Origin: Gp6-AA40 sp036274155 | GTDB taxonomy: Bacteria > Acidobacteriota > Vicinamibacteria > Vicinamibacterales > UBA2999 | Assembly: GCA_036274155.1 (NCBI GenBank) | Contig: DASUGH010000183.1 | Span: 1-64,000 of the forward strand | Reading direction: 5' to 3' | DNA length: 64,000 nucleotides | Shown here: piece after piece, positions 53,718-62,459 of the stretch | Layout of the letters: each line of letters opens with the position of its first letter | Position numbering within the stretch: the stretch's first letter is position 1 | The notes under the pieces: model-generated | The model's database searches: none | Told to the model about the DNA's origin: nothing | The model's input: only the letters and a program-made list of their open reading frames with translations | Translations under genes and position numbers: made by a program

Positions 53718-55598
53718 CTACGTCCGCCGATAGACGACGTTGATCATGACGTTGACGGCAGTTGGTTCTCCGTTGAGCAGTGCCGGCATGTACGTCCACT
53801 GACGGACGGCATCGAGCGCCGATTCGGTGAACTCCGCCGGAGGTGAGCCGTCCGATCCGGCGCGTCTCACTCCGCTGATAGCGCCGTCGACATCAACATG
53901 GCCGACCAGGATGACGGCCACCTGGGGCGATGGCAGCGCCATCTCCGGGCAAACCGGGGTTGCGCCGGTGATTCGCGCCGCAGCGCGAACAACGCCGCCG
54001 ACCCGCACCGGGAGCCCGCTCCTCGCCTGCTGCGCCGACAGCACCGGGAAGATTGCCTGAAGCGCGCGATTCCAGACCTGACCGAGCAGGCCGGGCCTGG
54101 CGTCGACGGTCGACTGCGGCACCGTGTTCCCACGCCGCGACGGCGCGGCGGCCGCGACTATCACGGAGCAGCTCACAGTGACTGTCTGCTCCTGTGTTGC
54201 GAGCGACAGCGTGATGACCCGCTCCGCCAGGCCATCCGAAAGCGGTACGACGCTGGTGACGGTCGCAAAGCCGGGCAGGCTCGCCGCCAGCTCGTAACGG
54301 CCCGGCCGAAGGGCGGGAAATGCAAATCTGCCATTGGGGTCAGTGACCGTGCTGAACTGGAGGCCGAGCTTCGGATCGATAAGCGTCAACGCCGCCCCCG
54401 GCAGCACTGCGCCGCTCGAATCGAGCACCGTGCCACCGACCGACGTCGGTACTGCCTGCGCGGCCATCGCTGCAGCAATCGGCGCGACCGGTTGCTTCGG
54501 TCGCGTTGGTTTGACCGGGCTCACGACCGCGTCAGACGATTGCACTGTTGCCGCCGCAGGGACGGCGAGCACCACGTCGCCACGAGGCGCCACGCCGACG
54601 ATTGGCAAATCGGACGGGGGGCCGACACCCGCCGCCGCGAGCGGGACGATCACGGCGAGGCCGGCCAACACGGCGCCCGCCCAGGCGAGGCGCGTGCACG
54701 GCTGACGATTGCGCTGCCGGGTGAGCATGGCAGATATCCTCCCTTCGAGCGTTGAGTGGTGTGCGATCGAAGCCGAGACCCAGGCGTGGCGTGCGCCGGT
54801 GACGTGCTTCGCCACGCCGAGCAGGTGCGAGGCGTACTCAGTTGCCTCCACCCCTTTGCCCAGCACCGCATCGTCGCAGGCGTGCTCGCTCTCGTGACGC
54901 AAACGGCGGCAGCAGAGCCAGACGAGCGGGTTGAACCAGTGAAGGATGCGCAGGACTTCTCCTGCGAGCTGGATCGCCCCATCCCATCTGCGCACATGCG
55001 CGAGCTCGTGGGCCAGGACGATGCGGCGCCGATCGTCGCTCCACGACGCGACACCCACAGGCAGGATGATCGCCGGCCGCAGCACGCCGCAGACGACGAG
55101 CAGCGATGGATCGTCGCTCTGCAGGAGGATGACCGGCCGCCGAATCGCGGAAGCGTGTAACAGCTCGTCAGCCGTCTCGCGCCAGGGGCCTGACCGCAGC
55201 GGGACACAACGGGCGGTGAGTCTGGCCAGCCGCCTCAGATCGATGAGCAGTCCCGCCAGCGTCAGCGTCGCACCGAGCAGCCAGATCGCCGCCGCAAGCG
55301 TTGCCCAGGGGAAAGGCGGCGCAGCCTGCGGCGCAGAGCTCGTATAGGCGACCGCGGCCTCTGCGGCCGGCGTCGCGGTCACGCCGGACGACACGGGAGC
55401 GACATCGGGGTCCCAGTCGAGAAGCGGCAACGGCGGCAGAAAGCGCTCGAGCGACGGCACGATCAGCGCCGCGAGGATGGCGACGGTGAGGACCGCGTGA
55501 CGGTGCGCCGCGGAGCAGCGCCGCATCGCGGCGGCGGCGGCCAGCGCGAGGGCGATGACGATCGTCACATCGACGACGCTCGCCAGGAGAACGGTCAT
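53718..55598 (-). CDS. M56-family (BlaR1-like) membrane metallopeptidase with CarboxypepD_reg and TonB-C domains
   Basis: A 626-residue protein. The N-terminal part has several membrane helices and the zinc motif HELAH (197-201) in VLAHELAHVRRWDG, with a likely third ligand in HESEHACDDAVL (E238), as in BlaR1/MecR1. Beyond residue about 385 there is a CarboxypepD_reg domain (GGTVLDSSGAVLPGAALTLI, GRFAFPALRPGRYEL), and the C-terminus (from about 545) resembles a TonB C-terminal domain (AVRQWTYMPALLNGEPTAVNVMI). It follows the BlaI-like repressor with a four-base overlap and should cleave that repressor on a signal. The fused domains suggest sensing linked to the outer membrane. Confidence 0.88.
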   Translation of the reverse strand: MTVLLASVVDVTIVIALALAAAAAMRRCSAAHRHAVLTVAILAALIVPSLERFLPPLPLLDWDPDVAPVSSGVTATPAAEAAVAYTSSAPQAAPPFPWATLAAAIWLLGATLTLAGLLIDLRRLARLTARCVPLRSGPWRETADELLHASAIRRPVILLQSDDPSLLVVCGVLRPAIILPVGVASWSDDRRRIVLAHELAHVRRWDGAIQLAGEVLRILHWFNPLVWLCCRRLRHESEHACDDAVLGKGVEATEYASHLLGVAKHVTGARHAWVSASIAHHSTLEGRISAMLTRQRNRQPCTRLAWAGAVLAGLAVIVPLAAAGVGPPSDLPIVGVAPRGDVVLAVPAAATVQSSDAVVSPVKPTRPKQPVAPIAAAMAAQAVPTSVGGTVLDSSGAVLPGAALTLIDPKLGLQFSTVTDPNGRFAFPALRPGRYELAASLPGFATVTSVVPLSDGLAERVITLSLATQEQTVTVSCSVIVAAAAPSRRGNTVPQSTVDARPGLLGQVWNRALQAIFPVLSAQQARSGLPVRVGGVVRAAARITGATPVCPEMALPSPQVAVILVGHVDVDGAISGVRRAGSDGSPPAEFTESALDAVRQWTYMPALLNGEPTAVNVMINVVYRRT

Positions 55599-55987
55599 CG
55601 TCCACCCTCTTTCCGCGCCTTGTCGATCATGTCGGCGATACGGGCCAGCTGTTCGTCGGAGAGCTTCGCCCCTTCTCCGCCGAGAAGCGCGGCCACGGCC
55701 TTCTCGGGGGAGCCGTCGAAGAATGTCTCGACGAGGTGGCGCAGCGCCGATTTCCGCGCCGCGTGGCGTGCGACTGCCGGGAGATAGACGAAGCGCAATC
55801 CGTCGACCTCGTGGCGCACGTGGCCCTTTTCCTCGAGGACGCGCAGCTGCGTGCGAACCGTGGAGTAGCTCGGTTCACCGGGGAGATCGTCCATGACCTC
55901 GGCGGCGGTGGCGCGGCCGCGGCGGAAGAGGATGTCCATGATCTGCCGTTCGCGGCGGGCGAGGACGGCGTGGAGCGCTTTCGGCAT
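55595..55987 (-). CDS. BlaI/MecI-family transcriptional repressor
   Basis: A 130-residue repressor: winged-helix residues LARRERQIMDILFRRGRATAAEVMDDL, SYSTVRTQLRVLEEKGHVRHEVDGLRFVYLP, then a dimerisation region. The family binds paired operators and is inactivated when the M56 partner cleaves it. The partner gene follows with an ATGA overlap (55595-55598), so the two are co-translated. The ATG at 55987 has GAGA a few bases upstream, and a 22-bp dyad sits 20 bp before it, which may be its own operator. Confidence 0.92.
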   Translation of the reverse strand: MPKALHAVLARRERQIMDILFRRGRATAAEVMDDLPGEPSYSTVRTQLRVLEEKGHVRHEVDGLRFVYLPAVARHAARKSALRHLVETFFDGSPEKAVAALLGGEGAKLSDEQLARIADMIDKARKEGGR

Positions 55988-56007
55988 CTGTTATTTCTCT
56001 CGCATCA

Positions 56008-56029
56008 ACGTGCTATATAAATAACACGT
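56008..56029. promoter_or_regulatory. 22-bp dyad, likely operator of the BlaI-like repressor
   Basis: The two half-sites begin and end with ACGTG and CACGT around an AT-rich centre (CTATATAAATAA). It lies 20 bp upstream of the repressor start and could overlap a -10-like TATA segment. Such a dyad is expected for an autoregulated BlaI-type operon. Confidence 0.6.
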
Positions 56030-56065
56030 CTCGCGAGCGGCGTCAACGCCGGAGGCATCCGCAGT

Positions 56066-56095
56066 CTTCGCAGAACCGGGCTTCAGCCCGGTTCA
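56066..56095. repeat. Palindromic REP-like unit
   Basis: A member of the same family as 4329-4427, here with a fully GC-shifted stem (core AACCGGGCTTCAGCCCGGTT). It lies between the BlaI-like gene and the divergent VOC gene. The paired changes in both arms keep the hairpin, as expected for selection on structure. Confidence 0.85.
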
Positions 56096-56135
56096 CGGCT
56101 GCGTCGTTGACGAGCCACTCACGCGGGCGGCGATA

Positions 56136-56558
56136 ATGACGCCGATGAACCTCACCCCCTGCATCAACCTTTCGTTTGACGGCCGATGCGAAGCCGCGTT
56201 CCGGTTCTACGAACGCTGCATGAACGGCACGATCACGTTCATGCTCACATACGGAGAGTCGCCGATGGCCCAGGCCGCCCCGCCCGAGTGGAGCGGCAAG
56301 ATCGCTCATGCTACGCTGGTCGTCGGCGACACGAGGCTGCAGGGATCGGATCCGGCGCCCGGCTCATATGAAGCTCCCAGGGGCTTCTGCATCATGCTGA
56401 ACCCGGCGGAGCAGGATGCCGAACGTCTCTTCACGGACTTGGCGGAAGGCGGGACCGTGCACATGCCGCTCCAGCAGACGTTCTGGGCCGCCCGCTTCGG
56501 CATGCTGACCGATCGCTTCGGCATCCCCTGGGCAATCAACTGCGAGGCCTCAGCCTGA
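56136..56558 (+). CDS. PhnB-like VOC protein
   Basis: A 140-residue single-domain VOC protein of the PhnB/YjdN type: NLTPCINLSFDGRCEAAFRFYERC at the start, WSGKIAHATLVVGDTRLQGSD in the middle, and AARFGMLTDRFGIPWAINCE at the end. Members are probably metal-binding but mostly without known substrates. The start may be ATG 56136 or 56145. It lies next to a palindromic repeat and is convergent with the secreted two-domain VOC gene. Confidence 0.88.
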   Translation: MTPMNLTPCINLSFDGRCEAAFRFYERCMNGTITFMLTYGESPMAQAAPPEWSGKIAHATLVVGDTRLQGSDPAPGSYEAPRGFCIMLNPAEQDAERLFTDLAEGGTVHMPLQQTFWAARFGMLTDRFGIPWAINCEASA

Positions 56559-56583
56559 GGCACCCGCCAGATGGCGAGCCGCT

Positions 56584-57681
56584 TCAGCGCGCCGGTGCGG
56601 CGATCGTCGGCGCGCAGCCGTCGCAGGGAGCGAACGGCGTGAGGAAGAAGTTGTTCGGGTCGGCGACGAGCGCGCCCTTGAGGTTGGGCGGGATCGGCAC
56701 GGCGACTCCTCCCTCTGATACGACCTTCAAACCGGCCTTGCTGATCGCCGTTACGAGCGCGTCGACGTTCTGCGCCCGCAGCTGAAGCCGCGCGGCGCCG
56801 CGATCCTGAATGCGCATGCGCAGAGGTGTACGCTCGACGCCCGTGAACTCGATGAGCTCGAGCCACAGCGTCGAGCCGGGTGCCTGCACGCGGCTTCGTT
56901 TCACTCGTGCCGCGTTCAGGCCGGTGAGCGCCTGGATGCCCTTGTCGGGGCCGAGGCCGGTCTCGCCTTCGACCGTGAATCCCAGCAGGTCACGATAGAA
57001 GCGGACCGTCTCGCCCATGTCGTTCACGGTAATCGACAGGCGCATGTCGATGACATCGGTCTCTGGTGGAGCGCTCACCCCTGGTGCTTGCGCCCACTGC
57101 CGGAGCTCGACGAACCGGTTATCGATGTCGCGAATCAGAATGGCGCGTTCACCGTCAGCCAGGTTCACCGGCATGCCCGCGGGAGTCGCAATCGGGATGT
57201 TGGCGCGCCGCAGACGCGACAGGATCGCCTCGATGTCGCGTACCACCAACACGAGCGTCGCCGTGCCCGGATCCTGAACTCGTAACGGGATCGTCCTGTG
57301 CGCGACGTCCTGAATCTCCATCACTTCAACGCTGACCCGGGTGCCCGCCACGCGCGCCGACTGATGGCGTTCTCTCGCGCCGGCGATGTCGAACATCGCA
57401 AACAACTGCGGATTCGCTCGGTTGTATGGCCGCTCACCCGACGCGGGGAGTGCCGGCACCTCCATGCCGAACACGTCGTGATAGAAGGCCAGCGAGCGAT
57501 CCATGTTCTCGACGAAAGCTGTAAACGTCCCGGTGCCGATGACGGCCCCCTTGCCGGCGCCGGCGGCTGAGGACGGCGCCTGACCGAGCGTCGTCTCGCG
57601 TCCGAGCGTGACGCTCAACAGCCCGGCAGCGACGATGACGAACGACGTGAATCGGGACATGAATCGAGTACGCGGCTGCAT
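56584..57681 (-). CDS. Secreted two-domain VOC protein
   Basis: About 365 residues with a leader (RFTSFVIVAAGLLSVTLG). Two VOC modules follow: first GTGTFTAFVENMDRSLAFYHDVFGMEVP with ERAILIRDIDNRFVELRQW, second MRLSITVNDMGETVRFYRDLLGFTVEG with SRVQAPGSTLWLELIEF and VADPNNFFLTPFAP. Typical metal-ligand positions are poorly conserved, so it may have lost catalytic metal binding. The start could be ATG 57681 or 57660. A longer in-frame upstream part lacks support. Distantly resembles the protein at 32520-33374. Confidence 0.78.
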   Translation of the reverse strand: MQPRTRFMSRFTSFVIVAAGLLSVTLGRETTLGQAPSSAAGAGKGAVIGTGTFTAFVENMDRSLAFYHDVFGMEVPALPASGERPYNRANPQLFAMFDIAGARERHQSARVAGTRVSVEVMEIQDVAHRTIPLRVQDPGTATLVLVVRDIEAILSRLRRANIPIATPAGMPVNLADGERAILIRDIDNRFVELRQWAQAPGVSAPPETDVIDMRLSITVNDMGETVRFYRDLLGFTVEGETGLGPDKGIQALTGLNAARVKRSRVQAPGSTLWLELIEFTGVERTPLRMRIQDRGAARLQLRAQNVDALVTAISKAGLKVVSEGGVAVPIPPNLKGALVADPNNFFLTPFAPCDGCAPTIAAPAR

Positions 57682-57788
57682 TAGCACGCACGAGCGGTGC
57701 GAGCGACAGGCCGGCCGATTGTAGCAGGCAACGGGCGGCTCACGGTCAGATCGGCTCGTCACCCGTTTTCGTGTGCGACAATCGACGA

Positions 57789-58850
57789 ATGCTCCTGAAC
57801 GTTCTCGTTCGTCGACGCGGGTTGGATTGCCGGCAACGGCCGAATCGCTGGCTGGCAGCGGCGCTCACGGTGATCGCGCTGGCACCACCGCTCCTGGCGC
57901 AGACGAGTGCTCCCGCGGCACCGGCCGCGTATTCCCCACCGCGCACGCCGTGGGGTGATCCCGACCTCCAGGGTATCTGGCCGAGCACGCATATGGTGGA
58001 AGTGCCGCTCGAACGTCCGGAACGCTTCGGGACGCGCCTGATGCTCACGGATGCGGAGTTCAAAGAGCTCCAGCAGACGATCGCGCAGCAACGGGCGCTG
58101 GCGGTCAAGGACTTCGACGTGACGAACCCCTCGCCGGAACTCCAGGCGCTCGGCGATTTCGGCGATGGCACCTCTCCCCCGCCACACTGGCTGGAGCGCG
58201 GAGAGCCGTCGCGGCAGTCGTCGCTCATCGTGCTGCCGGCGAACGGCCGCCTGCCGAAGATGACATCCGAAGGCGAAGCGCACCAGAAAGACGTGCGGAC
58301 CACGTATGTGCAGCGCAGCAATTTTTCGCGCCCCGACGACCTCGGACCCTACGACCGCTGCATCTCGCGCGGCATCGTGGGGTCGATGATGCCGGTCGTC
58401 TACAACACCGGCACCGAGATCATGCAGACACCCGGGTCCGTCGTGCTGCGGCACGAGATGATTCACGAGACCCGCGTCGTCCCGCTCGACGGCCGCGCGC
58501 ATCTCTCGCCTGCGATCAAGAGCTACATGGGCAATTCGCGCGGGCGGTGGGACGGCAACACGCTGGTCGTCAGGACGGTCGGGGTCAATGGACGCAACGG
58601 CCTCGACGGCAACGGGCAGCTGCTGCTCACGAGCGACCGGGCCGAGTTCATCGAGCGGTTCACGCCTATCGGGCCCGACACGCTGCAGTACGAGGTGACG
58701 ATCACCGACCCCGCCACCTGGACCGCGCCGGTGAGGATCTCGTTCCCGCTCCGGCGGCAATCCGATTACCAGCTGCTCGAATACGCCTGCCACGAAGGGA
58801 ACTATTCAATCCGCAACACGCTGTCGGGATCGCGGGCGGAGGAGAAATAG
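57789..58850 (+). CDS. Secreted protein of unknown function (WGDPDLQGIW family)
   Basis: A 353-residue exported protein. The leader RWLAAALTVIALAPPLLAQ is followed by PPRTPWGDPDLQGIWPSTHM, a segment that recurs in many exported acidobacterial proteins of no assigned function. The rest has LGPYDRCISRGIVGSMMPVVYNTG, IMQTPGSVVLRHEMIHETRVV and GRWDGNTLVVRTVG. No catalytic motif is clear. The ATG at 57789 is chosen for the leader. The GH15 gene starts 76 bp downstream on the same strand and may share a transcript. Confidence 0.75.
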   Translation: MLLNVLVRRRGLDCRQRPNRWLAAALTVIALAPPLLAQTSAPAAPAAYSPPRTPWGDPDLQGIWPSTHMVEVPLERPERFGTRLMLTDAEFKELQQTIAQQRALAVKDFDVTNPSPELQALGDFGDGTSPPPHWLERGEPSRQSSLIVLPANGRLPKMTSEGEAHQKDVRTTYVQRSNFSRPDDLGPYDRCISRGIVGSMMPVVYNTGTEIMQTPGSVVLRHEMIHETRVVPLDGRAHLSPAIKSYMGNSRGRWDGNTLVVRTVGVNGRNGLDGNGQLLLTSDRAEFIERFTPIGPDTLQYEVTITDPATWTAPVRISFPLRRQSDYQLLEYACHEGNYSIRNTLSGSRAEEK

Positions 58851-58926
58851 GCATCACTTCGCGCGCGTCCAGGACGTCTTCAGGTATGCCGCCGCGCGGC
58901 CGCGTCCCCGGGCCCGAACCTGGCGC

Positions 58927-60726
58927 ATGAGCACCCCTCTCGAAGACTACGCGCTCATCGGCGATTGTGAGACCGCCGCGCTCGTCTCGCGCGCCGGCTC
59001 CATCGACTGGCTCTGCTGGCCCCGGTTCGATTCGGGAGCCTGTTTCGCGGCGCTGCTCGGTGGGCCGGAGCACGGCCGCTGGCTGATCGCGACGCTCGAT
59101 CCGGAACCGCGAACCGTCCGCCGCTACGTGGACAAGACACTCGTCCTCGAGACACGGATGGAGACGCAGGAAGGCGCCGCCACCATCATCGACTTCATGC
59201 CGCCGCGCGGCCGGAACTCGGACATCGTCCGCATCGTGCGCGGCGAGCGTGGTCGGGTGCGCATGCGAACCGAGCTGGTGCTCCGCTTCGACTACGGCCG
59301 GACGGTACCGTGGGTGAACCGTCTCCCTGACGGCACTCTGCGCGCCATCGCCGGCCCCGACATGGTCGTGCTCCACACGCCGGTGCCGCTGCGTGGCAAG
59401 GATCTCACAACCGTCGCCGAGTTCGATGTGACCGAGGGTCAGACCGTCCCGTTCGTGCTGACGCACGGGTTCTCGCATCTTCCGCCGCCGGCGCCAATCG
59501 ATGCCGCTTCCTCTCTCGAAGCGACCGTGTCGTTCTGGACCGGGTGGGCCGATCAGAACGAGTCGCACGGCGAGTGGGCGGATGCCGTGGTCCGATCGCT
59601 GATCACGCTCAAGGCGCTCACCTACGCGCCGACCGGCGGCATGGTCGCCGCGCCGACGACGTCGGTGCCCGAGCAGATCGGAGGCACGCGGAACTGGGAT
59701 TACCGCTTCTGCTGGCTGCGGGATGCCACCCTCACGCTCCTGGCGCTGATGAATGCCGGCTACTACGACGAAGCACGCGCGTGGCGCGACTGGCTGTTGC
59801 GCGCGGCCGCCGGTGCGCCCGCGCAGCTCCAGATCATGTACGGCCTCGCCGGCGAGCGGCGTCTCACGGAGCTGGAGCTCCCATGGCTGCCCGGATACGC
59901 CGGCTCCCGGCCCGTCCGCATCGGCAACGCTGCCCACCATCAGCTGCAACTCGACGTGTTCGGCGAGGTCATCGATGCGCTCCATCAGGCGCGCTGCGGC
60001 GGTCTCACGCCGAGGGATGCCGACTGGGCGTTTCAGCGCGCCCTGATCGAACACCTGGAAAGGATCTGGGATCGGCCGGATGAGGGGCTGTGGGAGGTTC
60101 GTGGCGAGCGGCGGCATTTCACTCATTCCAAGGTCATGGCCTGGCTCGCCTTCGACCGCGGCATCCAGGCGATGGAAGCTCACAATCTGCGGGGACCAGT
60201 GGAGCGCTGGCGGGTGCTCCGCGACACCATCCACGAAGAGGTCTGCAGCCGCGGATTCAACCGGGAGATCGGAAGCTTCGTCCAGTCGTACGGATCCCGC
60301 GAGCTCGACGCCAGCCTGCTGCTGCTGCCGACGTTCGGCTTCCTTCCGGCACACGATCCGCGCATCCGCGCAACGGTCGAGGCGATTGAACAGCGGCTGT
60401 TGGTGGACGGATTTGTTCTACGCTACGACACCGCCACCGGCACCGACGGCCTGCCGCAGGGGGAAGGCGCATTCCTCGCCTGCAGCTTCTGGCTGGCGGA
60501 TGCCTATTCGATGCTGGGCCGCGCCGACGAGGCTCGTCGGCTGTTCGAGCGGCTCCTGGATCTGCGCAACGACGTGGGCCTCCTGGCGGAAGAGTACGAT
60601 GCGGCGGCGCGGCGGCTGGTCGGCAACTTTCCGCAGGCGTTCTCGCACGTCTCGCTCGTGACGACGGCGCACAATCTGTCACGGACGAAGAAGCCGACCG
60701 AGCAGCGCGCTACGTCGTCCCGCTGA
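58927..60726 (+). CDS. GH15-family glucoamylase/trehalase-like enzyme
   Basis: A 599-residue cytoplasmic-looking GH15 protein of the usual bacterial length. The N-terminal domain begins EDYALIGDCETAALVSRAGSIDWLCWPRFDS. The (alpha/alpha)6 barrel contains EQIGGTRNWDYRFCWLRDA, DEGLWEVRGERRHFTHSKVMAW (probable acid Glu) and GEGAFLACSFWLADA (probable base Glu). Members hydrolyse alpha-glucans or trehalose; which one cannot be told. It has no signal peptide, suggesting glycogen or trehalose turnover. Confidence 0.92.
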   Translation: MSTPLEDYALIGDCETAALVSRAGSIDWLCWPRFDSGACFAALLGGPEHGRWLIATLDPEPRTVRRYVDKTLVLETRMETQEGAATIIDFMPPRGRNSDIVRIVRGERGRVRMRTELVLRFDYGRTVPWVNRLPDGTLRAIAGPDMVVLHTPVPLRGKDLTTVAEFDVTEGQTVPFVLTHGFSHLPPPAPIDAASSLEATVSFWTGWADQNESHGEWADAVVRSLITLKALTYAPTGGMVAAPTTSVPEQIGGTRNWDYRFCWLRDATLTLLALMNAGYYDEARAWRDWLLRAAAGAPAQLQIMYGLAGERRLTELELPWLPGYAGSRPVRIGNAAHHQLQLDVFGEVIDALHQARCGGLTPRDADWAFQRALIEHLERIWDRPDEGLWEVRGERRHFTHSKVMAWLAFDRGIQAMEAHNLRGPVERWRVLRDTIHEEVCSRGFNREIGSFVQSYGSRELDASLLLLPTFGFLPAHDPRIRATVEAIEQRLLVDGFVLRYDTATGTDGLPQGEGAFLACSFWLADAYSMLGRADEARRLFERLLDLRNDVGLLAEEYDAAARRLVGNFPQAFSHVSLVTTAHNLSRTKKPTEQRATSSR

Positions 60727-60766
60727 CCGGTGTGCGCGATCGAACGAGCGGCGCTGGCCGCAACGT

Positions 60767-61042
60767 TCAGGACCTTCGATCGAACTCTTCCTGCGTGCGT
60801 GGCGCACCGGGCAGCTGCCGATCCAGTGACTCGCGATAGCGCACGCATCCTCGCAGAAACTGCGGCCAGGCGGGAATTGCCGGAATCGGATCGCTCTGTT
60901 CGGGGAGAAGGCCCCAGAGCTTGGGGTGATGCCAGCAGAGATCGTGTCCTGAACTGTCACGATGCTCGCGGATGCCGGCACGCAGCCGCCGGATTTCGGC
61001 GATGAGCGCTTCCCGATCGAGTTGCGCGAGATCTTCGTCCAT
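60767..61042 (-). CDS. Small conserved-looking protein of unknown function
   Basis: A 91-residue protein: a helical N-terminus (EDLAQLDREALIAEIRRLRAGIREHR) followed by DSSGHDLCWHHPKLWGLLPEQ, a His/Trp/Cys-rich motif that I recall from small bacterial proteins of unknown function. The start ATG at 61042 is preferred over further upstream frames. It is convergent with the GH15 gene. No role can be assigned. Confidence 0.6.
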   Translation of the reverse strand: MDEDLAQLDREALIAEIRRLRAGIREHRDSSGHDLCWHHPKLWGLLPEQSDPIPAIPAWPQFLRGCVRYRESLDRQLPGAPRTQEEFDRRS

Positions 61043-61390
61043 TGATGTCACTCCGATCCGGGAGCGTCGCGCCGAGCGCACAGATGGCGCCCTCCGCTCC
61101 CTGATTGCAGCAGAGGCGACGGCCGTTGCGCGAGGTTGAACCGCTCAATGGGGCGCCACGGTCGAGTGAAGCTGCCAACCCGGGCAGGCAAGGTTTGCAC
61201 CAGCTCTCGGCAGGTCCAATCGAGTGGCGACAACACACAAGCCCAACGGCGCCGACTGCCGATCGAAGGGAGAGGAGGTCCGTGGGCGGGAAGACTCAAC
61301 TGGAATGCCGGTTGTCAAGACGAGCTCGTCGCAACCGTTAACACACAGCCTTGGTGTCGCGTTGGCATCACCATCGCTTGCCCTCTCCCC

Positions 61391-62431
61391 ATGTCCAAAC
61401 CTCAGAAGATCAAGGTTGCCGTCAACGGTTACGGTGTCATCGGTAAACGCGTCGCCGCAGCAGTAGTCAGCCAGCAGGACATGTCTCTCGTCGGCGTCTC
61501 CGACGTGGTCACAGACTGGCGAGCCAGGGTGATCGTCCGGAAGGGATACCCGCTGTTCGCGGCTACCATCGAGAGTGCCACCACGATGCAGACAGCCGGC
61601 CTCCAGGTCACTGGAACACTGGAGGATCTGGTTGGTGTGGCCGAGGTGGTTGTCGACTGCACGCCGAAGCGGATTGCCAGCGGGAACGTCGAACTCTACC
61701 GCCGCCGGGGTGTGAAATTCATTCTCCAGGGCGGCGAGAAACACGCGGCCACCGGTCATTCGTTCGTCGCCGAGTCGAATTATGCGAGTGCCGTCGGCCG
61801 TGACGCCACGCGTGTCGTGTCCTGCAACACGACTTCGGTGGTTCGGACGCTCACGGCGCTCAAGCGGGCCGGCCTGCTGAGGCGGGCTCGAGGCACGCTG
61901 TTGCGGCGCGCCACCGACCCCTGGGAGAGTCACACCAGCGGGATCATGAACACTCTGGTCCCGGAGCCCGAGATCCCGAGCCATCAGGGGCCGGACGCAC
62001 AAACCGTCGATCCCGAGCTGGACGTGGTCACAATGGCAGTGAAGGTGCCGGAGACGCTGGCACATCTGCACTACTGGTCAGTGCAGATGACGAGGAAGGC
62101 GAGCGCAGCTGAAGTGCTCCAGGCGTTCTCGAGCTCGTCGCGAATTGCCCTCATTCGGACCGGCGAGGGTCTCGTTGCCCTCAATTCGGTGAAAGAGCTG
62201 ATGGCCGACCAGGGACGACCACACGCCAACCTGTACGAGGTGGCCCTCTGGGCCGACATGCTGCGCGTGCAGGGCGACGAGCTGTTCTATGCGTACATGG
62301 TGGACAACCAGGCGATCGTCATCCCGGAGACGATTGATGCGATCCGCGCGCTGACGGGTACTATCCCGAGCGCGAACGAATCGATTCTGCGGACGAACGC
62401 GGCACTCGGTATCGAGACGGCGCTCGTCTGA
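61391..62431 (+). CDS. Glyceraldehyde-3-phosphate dehydrogenase, type II (archaeal-like)
   Basis: A 346-residue type II GAPDH. The nucleotide-binding start is VAVNGYGVIGKRVA, then VDCTPKRIA, KFILQGGEKH and the catalytic Cys145 in VVSCNTTSVVRTL, all characteristic of the archaeal-type enzyme rather than the usual bacterial one (SCTTN). It interconverts glyceraldehyde-3-phosphate and 1,3-bisphosphoglycerate. Bacterial examples are uncommon, so transfer or a special role is likely. The ATG at 61391 has no visible Shine-Dalgarno (CCCTCTCCCC precedes it). The 348 bp upstream (61043-61390) show no gene. The NDH-2-like gene follows after 28 bp. Confidence 0.9.
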   Translation: MSKPQKIKVAVNGYGVIGKRVAAAVVSQQDMSLVGVSDVVTDWRARVIVRKGYPLFAATIESATTMQTAGLQVTGTLEDLVGVAEVVVDCTPKRIASGNVELYRRRGVKFILQGGEKHAATGHSFVAESNYASAVGRDATRVVSCNTTSVVRTLTALKRAGLLRRARGTLLRRATDPWESHTSGIMNTLVPEPEIPSHQGPDAQTVDPELDVVTMAVKVPETLAHLHYWSVQMTRKASAAEVLQAFSSSSRIALIRTGEGLVALNSVKELMADQGRPHANLYEVALWADMLRVQGDELFYAYMVDNQAIVIPETIDAIRALTGTIPSANESILRTNAALGIETALV

Positions 62432-62459
62432 ACCGGGCGGGGCCGACCGAGGAAGCTCT

